A stretch of DNA of 64,000 bases, from positions 655,239 to 719,238 of the forward strand of contig NZ_JAGYPM010000001.1 of NCBI RefSeq assembly GCF_018343665.1, in the 5' to 3' direction. The translations under genes and the position numbers were made by a program. Within the stretch, counting starts at the first letter, position 1; each line of letters starts with the position of its first letter. The notes below the pieces were generated by a model that searched no databases, was not told where the DNA came from, and saw only the letters and a list, made by a program, of their open reading frames with translations. Shown piece by piece: positions 59,039-64,000 of the stretch. Origin of the DNA: Cytobacillus citreus (GTDB lineage: Bacteria > Bacillota > Bacilli > Bacillales > Cytobacillaceae).

Positions 59039-60292
59039 ATGAATGCAGAAATCATTGCTGTTGGTTCTGAATTATTACTAGGCCAGATCGTCAATACAAA
59101 TGCGCGTTTTCTATCACAACAGCTTGCTGAACTAGGGATAAATGTTTACTATCATACAGTTGTTGGAGATAATCCCCAACGTCTTAAGGACACCATAGAA
59201 ATTGCTGAAAGTCGTTCTAATCTTATTATTTTCACTGGAGGATTAGGTCCAACAAAGGATGATTTGACAAAAGAAACAATTGCTCGCCATTTAAACAAGC
59301 AACTTATAATGGATGAACAAGCATTACAGCAAATTGAACTTTATTTTGAACGTTCCAATAGAATAATGACAGAGAATAATAAGAAGCAAGCAATTATTTT
59401 AGAAGATTCGCAAGTGTTGCCAAATGAGCATGGTATGGCCCCAGGGATGCTGCTAGATGCTGATAATCTTTTGTATATGCTTCTTCCAGGGCCGCCTAAA
59501 GAAATGGAACCGATGTTTTTAAAATATGGCTATTCCATCCTTCGTACAAAGCTTCATGATGAGGATGTAATTGTTTCTAGGGTATTAAGATTTTTCGGTA
59601 TAGGTGAAGCGATGTTGGAAACGGAAATTGAGGATTTGATAGATTCTCAAAGCAATCCAACCATTGCACCTCTTGCTTCGGATGGAGAGGTTACCCTAAG
59701 ATTGACTGCTAAACATAATCAAATGGAAACTGCACTGCAGTTATTAGATGAAACAGAGGAAGCAATTCTATCCCGTGTCGGTAATTATTTTTATGGTTAT
59801 GATGATACATCCCTCATGAATGAGACCATAAAATTATTAAATGACCAAGGACTAACGATTAGTTGTGCGGAAAGTTTAACGGGAGGAATGTTTCAGCAGG
59901 AATTTACATCTATACCAGGTGCAAGTGCTATTCTCAAGGGCGGAGTTGTTTGCTATACGAATGAAGTAAAGGCAAATGTTCTAAATGTCTCTGAAAAGAC
60001 AATTAAGGAAGAAGGCGTCGTAAGCGCACAGTGTGCTTTAGAATTAGCAGAAAAAGTTTCCAAATTAATGAATTCTGATATCGGCATTAGCTTTACTGGG
60101 GTTGCAGGACCAGATCAAATCGAAGGAAAGACTATAGGAACTGTTTATATCGGAATTTTCATGAAAGGGCAAACGGTTCAGGTAGAAGAACTTCATTTTG
60201 GTGGGACGAGAGAATCCATTCGTACAAGAAGTGTAAAATATGGATGCTACCTTTTAATTAAGAGTTTGAAAAGAAATCAGAGTGCGAAATAA
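59039..60292 (+). CDS. cinA: Competence/damage-inducible protein CinA
   Basis: A 417-residue protein with an N-terminal MoaB/MogA-like domain ([26 protein letters not shown]), a middle linker domain, and a C-terminal CinA domain with [12 protein letters not shown] and SFTGVAGPD that acts as NMN amidohydrolase in several bacteria. An AAGGTGG site precedes the ATG. It stands before recA as in other Bacillaceae, where it can be cotranscribed with recA in competence. Here two terminator-like hairpins separate them. Confidence 0.94.
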   Translation: MNAEIIAVGSELLLGQIVNTNARFLSQQLAELGINVYYHTVVGDNPQRLKDTIEIAESRSNLIIFTGGLGPTKDDLTKETIARHLNKQLIMDEQALQQIELYFERSNRIMTENNKKQAIILEDSQVLPNEHGMAPGMLLDADNLLYMLLPGPPKEMEPMFLKYGYSILRTKLHDEDVIVSRVLRFFGIGEAMLETEIEDLIDSQSNPTIAPLASDGEVTLRLTAKHNQMETALQLLDETEEAILSRVGNYFYGYDDTSLMNETIKLLNDQGLTISCAESLTGGMFQQEFTSIPGASAILKGGVVCYTNEVKANVLNVSEKTIKEEGVVSAQCALELAEKVSKLMNSDIGISFTGVAGPDQIEGKTIGTVYIGIFMKGQTVQVEELHFGGTRESIRTRSVKYGCYLLIKSLKRNQSAK

Positions 60293-60302
60293 GGCATTCT
60301 GA

Positions 60303-60436
60303 TTTTTTAGCTAATGGGAAAGTTTAAGTTTATTAACGTACTAAAGTAAAGTGTGTGTTCAATTAAATATATGCTAATAAGATCGCATAAGTAAAACTAA
60401 GGCATTCGCCAAAAAGGACTTGGCGAACACCAAGTT
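60303..60436. repeat. 134-bp tandem repeat unit with terminator-like hairpin, copy 1
   Basis: The unit starts near agctaatggg and ends in a hairpin GGCATTCGCCAA / TTGGCGAACACC (two mismatches at the base) followed by AAGTTTTTC. Anchors such as tattaacgta recur exactly 134 bp later. It is the first terminator-like element after cinA. Confidence 0.75.
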
Positions 60437-60575
60437 TTTCTAAGCTAATAGGAAGGTTAAAGTGTATTAACGTACTAAAGTGAAGTGTGTTTTTAATTAA
60501 ATATCTGCTAATAAGATCGCATAAGTAAAACTAAGGCATTTGCCAAAAAGGACTTGGCGAATGCCAAGTTTTTCT
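60437..60575. repeat. 134-bp tandem repeat unit with terminator, copy 2
   Basis: About 90 percent identical to copy 1. Its hairpin has a full 12-bp stem GGCATTTGCCAA / TTGGCGAATGCC (one G-U pair) at 60535-60565 and a T tail, so it should terminate well. It fills the cinA-recA spacer together with copy 1; the remaining 250 bp hold the LexA box and the recA promoter. Confidence 0.78.
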
Positions 60576-60711
60576 AATAATATATTCCTTTGATCATTTC
60601 CCGTTTTCAGATTTTAAATGGATTTGTTATTATTTAAAAACATTCTTCTTTAAAAATACCATTTTTCATAGAGATTTTTATATTTTTGGTTCTTTATTAG
60701 ATAAAAAAAGA

Positions 60712-60725
60712 CGAATGAATGTTCG
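60712..60725. promoter_or_regulatory. LexA (SOS) box of recA
   Basis: CGAATGAATGTTCG matches the Bacillus LexA consensus CGAAC-N4-GTTCG with one change (T for C), the same change as in the B. subtilis recA box. It lies 10 bp upstream of the -35 box. Confidence 0.75.
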
Positions 60726-60734
60726 AATTTATTC

Positions 60735-60763
60735 TCGACAAACAAGATAAAAACAGTTATAGT
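60735..60763 (+). promoter_or_regulatory. SigA-type promoter of recA
   Basis: TCGACA at 60735-60740, a 17-bp spacer and TATAGT at 60758-60763, with the LexA box just upstream. Confidence 0.65.
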
Positions 60764-60828
60764 TAAGTTAGGAATTGAGACCAAAAGTTATCAAAGAGGT
60801 TTTGGTTATTATAAAGGAGGAAGAATTA

Positions 60829-61869
60829 ATGAGTGATCGTCAAGCCGCACTTGAAATGGCGTTAAAACAAATAGAGAAACAATTCGGTAAAGGCTCAATT
60901 ATGAAGCTTGGAGAACAAACGGATCGGAAAATCTCCACCATTCCAAGTGGCTCTCTTGCACTAGATGCTGCACTAGGAGTTGGGGGTTATCCAAGAGGCC
61001 GTATAATTGAAATTTATGGCCCAGAGAGCTCAGGTAAGACAACCGTTGCCTTACATGCCATTGCAGAAGTTCAAGTATCAGGTGGACAAGCTGCATTTAT
61101 CGATGCTGAACATGCACTTGATCCGGTATACGCCCAAAAGCTTGGCGTAAATATTGATGAATTATTGCTTTCTCAACCTGATACAGGTGAACAAGCTTTA
61201 GAGATAGCGGAAGCACTAGTAAGAAGCGGTGCAGTAGATATTCTTGTCATTGACTCTGTTGCGGCTCTCGTGCCTAAGGCAGAGATTGAAGGGGAAATGG
61301 GTGACTCTCATGTCGGTTTACAGGCACGTCTTATGTCACAAGCCCTTCGAAAACTATCAGGAGCTATTAATAAATCAAAAACGATTGCTATTTTTATTAA
61401 CCAGATTCGTGAAAAAGTAGGAGTTATGTTTGGCAATCCAGAAACAACGCCAGGGGGACGTGCGCTTAAATTCTATTCTACAATCCGTCTTGAAGTGCGC
61501 CGTGCAGAAGCATTAAAGCAAGGTACTGAAATGGTAGGTAATAAAACGAAGATTAAAGTTGTCAAGAACAAGGTTGCTCCTCCATTCCGTGTAGCTGAAG
61601 TGGATATTATGTACGGTGAGGGAGTTTCTAAGGAAGGCGAAATTATTGATTTAGGATCTGAATTAGACATCGTTCAAAAGAGCGGTTCGTGGTATTCCTA
61701 CAATGAAGAGCGCCTAGGTCAAGGGCGTGAAAATGCAAAGCAGTTTCTTAAGGAAAACCCTGAGATTCGCTTACAAATTCAAAAGCAAATTCGTGATCAC
61801 TATGGCCTTGATGGTGAAATGGTTATTAGCGGTGATGAAGAGCAAGAGGAATTTAAACTTATTGATTAA
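60829..61869 (+). CDS. recA: Recombinase RecA
   Basis: RecA catalyses strand exchange and activates LexA self-cleavage. The 346-residue protein has Walker A GPESSGKT at residues 64-71, the Walker B segment [11 protein letters not shown], loop L1, loop L2 ([22 protein letters not shown]) and the C-terminal domain. The ATG at 60829 follows AAAGGAGG. Upstream in-frame codons from 60775 precede that site. A LexA box and a promoter are visible upstream, and a terminator follows. Confidence 0.98.
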   Translation: MSDRQAALEMALKQIEKQFGKGSIMKLGEQTDRKISTIPSGSLALDAALGVGGYPRGRIIEIYGPESSGKTTVALHAIAEVQVSGGQAAFIDAEHALDPVYAQKLGVNIDELLLSQPDTGEQALEIAEALVRSGAVDILVIDSVAALVPKAEIEGEMGDSHVGLQARLMSQALRKLSGAINKSKTIAIFINQIREKVGVMFGNPETTPGGRALKFYSTIRLEVRRAEALKQGTEMVGNKTKIKVVKNKVAPPFRVAEVDIMYGEGVSKEGEIIDLGSELDIVQKSGSWYSYNEERLGQGRENAKQFLKENPEIRLQIQKQIRDHYGLDGEMVISGDEEQEEFKLID

Positions 61870-61877
61870 TTGAGATT

Positions 61878-61919
61878 AAAGCAAAGCCGCAATTGAGAAG
61901 CAGCTTTGCTTTTTTATTT
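61878..61919 (+). terminator. Rho-independent terminator after recA
   Basis: A 10-bp stem AAAGCAAAGC with GCTTTGCTTT, a 15-nt loop and a T run. Confidence 0.88.
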
Positions 61920-62021
61920 GACTTTTGCGTAACTGGGATTAGACCTTTATCGATTAGAGTTGCTTAACTTAAACTATTTAAAGGAAACATGTCATATAGC
62001 AATGCTTAAATCGACAAAGCC

Positions 62022-62050
62022 TTGACAATGAAATTCCACACCTTTACAAT
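62022..62050 (+). promoter_or_regulatory. SigA-type promoter of rny
   Basis: A perfect -35 TTGACA at 62022-62027, a 17-bp spacer and TACAAT at 62045-62050. The leader is about 130 nt with an imperfect hairpin GTATGTTG / CAATATAC near 62111-62131. The rest of the 316-bp recA-rny spacer shows nothing else. Confidence 0.7.
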
Positions 62051-62185
62051 TAAAAATGTATATTTTACATTTTATAATGAATGAAAAAACGTTGAAAAGC
62101 CTTTGCGCTGTATGTTGAAAGGACAATATACATGCCGACACTTTAGAAACGTAATACAAACAAGTTCATAGCAAGAGGAGGTGAA

Positions 62186-63757
62186 ATGATGGATGAGTTA
62201 ATATTAGCAATCATCATCTCCAGTTTGCTTGGCCTATTCGTCGGTGCAGTTGTTAGTTATTTTGTTAGTAAGTCCATTGCTCAAGCAAAGATTGCAGGAG
62301 CCAAAGATTCTGCAGATTATATTTTGGACGATGCAAACCGTGAAGCAGAAGCTTTAAAGAAAGAAGCTTTGCTAGAGGCAAAGGATGAGATTCACAAGCT
62401 TCGTTCTGAAGCGGAGCGTGAAATTCGTGATCGAAGAAATGAACTTCAAAAACAAGAAAATCGTTTACTACAAAAAGAAGAAAATCTTGATCGTAAAGAT
62501 GAAACGTTAGATAAACGTGAAACACTTTTAGAGAAGAGGGACGATTCTCTTAACAAAAGACAACAGCATATTGAAGAGATGGAAAGCAAAGTGGACGAGA
62601 TGGTACGAGCACAACAAGCTGAGCTGGAACGCATCTCGGGCTTAACTCGTGAAGAGGCAAAGTCCATCATTTTGGAGCGAGTCGAGCAGGAAGTGGCTCA
62701 TGATGTCGCGTTAATGATCAAAGAGAGTGAAATTAGAGCGAAAGAGGAAGCCGATAAGAAGGCGAAAGATATTTTGTCACTGGCAATCCAACGATGCGCA
62801 GCGGATCATGTTGCGGAGACAACCGTTTCAGTTGTCAATCTTCCTAATGATGAGATGAAAGGTCGGATCATCGGGAGAGAAGGCCGAAATATCCGAACGC
62901 TAGAAACACTAACAGGAATTGATCTCATTATTGACGATACTCCAGAAGCAGTCATCTTATCTGGATTTGATCCAATTCGCAGAGAAACTGCCCGCTTAGC
63001 TTTAGACAAGCTTGTTCAGGACGGACGTATTCATCCTGCGCGGATTGAAGAAATGGTTGATAAAGCCCGTCGAGAAGTAGATGAGCATATCCGTGAAATT
63101 GGGGAACAGACAACATTTGAAGTTGGTGTTCATGGACTTCATCCAGATCTCATTAAAATTCTAGGTCGACTTAAATTTAGAACAAGTTATGGCCAGAATG
63201 TATTAAAGCATTCAATGGAAGTAGCTCAATTATCGGGACTTCTTGCTGCTGAATTGGGACAAGATGAAACGTTAGCACGTCGTGCAGGCTTACTCCATGA
63301 TATTGGAAAAGCGATCGACCATGAAGTCGAAGGAAGCCATGTTGAGATCGGGGTTGAGCTTGCGACGAAGTATAAAGAGCACCCAGTTGTCATTAACAGT
63401 ATTGCTTCACATCATGGGGACACTGAGCCGACTTCAATTATTGCAGTTTTAGTAGCTGCAGCTGATGCACTGTCTGCAGCGAGACCTGGAGCAAGAAGAG
63501 AGACTCTTGAAAACTATATTCGACGCCTTGAAAAGCTTGAGGAAATTTCTGAATCTTATGAGGGTGTAGAAAAATCATTTGCTATTCAAGCTGGCCGAGA
63601 AATTCGTATCTTAGTAAAACCAGAGCAAATCGATGATCTTGAAGCACATCGTCTAGCAAGAGATATAAGGAAAAAGATAGAAGAAGAGCTTGATTATCCA
63701 GGACATATTAAAGTAACGGTTATTCGTGAGACACGAGCAGTGGAATATGCAAAATAA
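62186..63757 (+). CDS. rny: Ribonuclease Y
   Basis: RNase Y is the membrane-anchored endoribonuclease that starts mRNA decay in B. subtilis and interacts with PNPase and RNase J. The 523-residue protein has an N-terminal membrane segment (about 5-25), a long coiled coil (about 30-200), a KH domain ([16 protein letters not shown] near 230), and an HD domain with LLHDIGKA near residue 370. A double ATG at 62186 and 62189 both follow AGGAGGTGA; the second has better spacing. A terminator overlaps the stop. PNPase, RNase J2 and RNase Y are all in this window. Confidence 0.96.
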   Translation: MMDELILAIIISSLLGLFVGAVVSYFVSKSIAQAKIAGAKDSADYILDDANREAEALKKEALLEAKDEIHKLRSEAEREIRDRRNELQKQENRLLQKEENLDRKDETLDKRETLLEKRDDSLNKRQQHIEEMESKVDEMVRAQQAELERISGLTREEAKSIILERVEQEVAHDVALMIKESEIRAKEEADKKAKDILSLAIQRCAADHVAETTVSVVNLPNDEMKGRIIGREGRNIRTLETLTGIDLIIDDTPEAVILSGFDPIRRETARLALDKLVQDGRIHPARIEEMVDKARREVDEHIREIGEQTTFEVGVHGLHPDLIKILGRLKFRTSYGQNVLKHSMEVAQLSGLLAAELGQDETLARRAGLLHDIGKAIDHEVEGSHVEIGVELATKYKEHPVVINSIASHHGDTEPTSIIAVLVAAADALSAARPGARRETLENYIRRLEKLEEISESYEGVEKSFAIQAGREIRILVKPEQIDDLEAHRLARDIRKKIEEELDYPGHIKVTVIRETRAVEYAK

Positions 63758-63787
63758 AGCGGTGCACTGAGCATCGCTTTATTTTTT
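63752..63787 (+). terminator. Rho-independent terminator overlapping the rny stop
   Basis: A 9-bp stem AATAAAGCG with CGCTTTATT, extended by an inner GTGC/GCAT step, and a T run. The stem begins inside the last rny codons. Confidence 0.9.
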
Positions 63788-63858
63788 TGAGTAAAGGAAA
63801 TAAAATAATTAATGGGTGTATGAAACAATCAAGAAATAAACGATGAAGGGAAAAACAC

Positions 63859-64000
63859 ATGAATATATTATTTGTAGGAGATGTAGTAGGCTCCATGGGT
63901 CGTGATATGGTCAAGGAATATGTTCCAAAGCTAAAGGAAAAGTATCGTCCTCAAATTACGATCATTAATGGGGAAAATGCTGCAGGTGGAAAGGGAATAA
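63859..64000 (+). CDS. ymdB: Metallophosphoesterase YmdB (3' end cut off by window)
   Basis: The first 47 codons of YmdB, starting NILFVGDVVGSMGRDM with the metal-binding Asp of GDVVG and INGENAA, the second metal motif. In B. subtilis YmdB is a 2',3'-cAMP phosphodiesterase involved in biofilm and SlrR control and lies directly after rny, as here. AAGGGA precedes the ATG. The rest of the gene is outside the window. Confidence 0.92.
   Translation, partial: MNILFVGDVVGSMGRDMVKEYVPKLKEKYRPQITIINGENAAGGKGI

Noticed and set aside
60303-60575. CRISPR array before recA
   Set aside because: There are only two long units with no unique spacers and no cas genes; it is a tandem duplication.

Overview
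This window is a chromosomal segment from a low-GC Gram-positive, spore-forming, flagellated member of the Bacillaceae. The evidence is gene order and protein identity: the end of the fla/che operon with sigD, the essential translation and lipid block rpsB-tsf-pyrH-frr-uppS-cdsA-dxr-rasP-proS-polC, the nusA-infB operon, sporulation genes (spoIIIE, both dipicolinate synthase subunits dpaA and dpaB, ylxY) and recA-rny-ymdB, in an order very close to that of Bacillus subtilis. Nearly every gene is on the + strand, as expected of the leading strand. TTG and GTG starts with strong AGGAGG-type ribosome binding sites are common. The species cannot be fixed from the sequence alone. The repeats and the fapA-like insertion are not as in B. 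subtilis 168 and suggest another Bacillaceae genus.

Layout. Positions 1-6741: chemotaxis and motility (cheA 5'-truncated by the window edge, cheW, cheC, cheD, sigD), then a FapA-like DUF342 protein, an unrecognised 105-residue protein and a SwrB-like membrane protein. Positions 6743-16724: ribosomal protein S2, EF-Ts, UMP kinase, ribosome recycling factor, undecaprenyl diphosphate synthase, CDP-diglyceride synthase, DXP reductoisomerase, site-2 protease RasP and prolyl-tRNA synthetase. Positions 16887-29189: polC, then the rimP-nusA-rnpM-ylxQ-infB-ylxP-rbfA operon, truB, ribF and rpsO. Positions 29394-39919: pnp, ylxY, mlpA, ymxH, dpaA-dpaB, asd, dapG and dapA; asd, dapG and dapA make dihydrodipicolinate, which DpaAB turns into the spore-core solute dipicolinic acid. 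Positions 40208-45798: rnjB, tepA-ylzJ and spoIIIE. Positions 46135-52014: the GntR regulator ymfC beside a complete BMP-family nucleoside ABC importer (nupNOPQ). Positions 52221-58164: ymfF-ymfH-ymfI-ymfJ-ymfK-rodZ. Positions 58383-64000: pgsA, cinA, recA with a LexA box, rny and the first 47 codons of ymdB.

The non-coding content is the least ordinary part. Rho-independent terminators punctuate most transcription units. Several promoters can be read directly (rpsB, rimP, rpsO, rnjB, nupO, recA, rny). At least four kinds of interspersed palindromic repeat sit in the spacers: a 126-bp element (tandem pair before rnjB, single copy before ymfF, relics before tsf and rasP), a roughly 60-bp element in opposite orientations before rasP and ymxH, a GC-richer element with 8-bp inverted ends before ymxH, and a 134-bp unit ending in a terminator-like hairpin (tandem pair before recA, degenerate copy after polC).

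No convincing undescribed multi-gene system, phage, insertion sequence, CRISPR array, tRNA or rRNA was seen. The most useful leads are leader RNAs (pyrH, pnp, nupO, spoIIIE, asd), the 105-residue protein next to swrB, the P-loop/ACT-like YmfK protein, a YlxY with a degenerate deacetylase site, and the repeats, one of which appears to supply the -35 box of rnjB.
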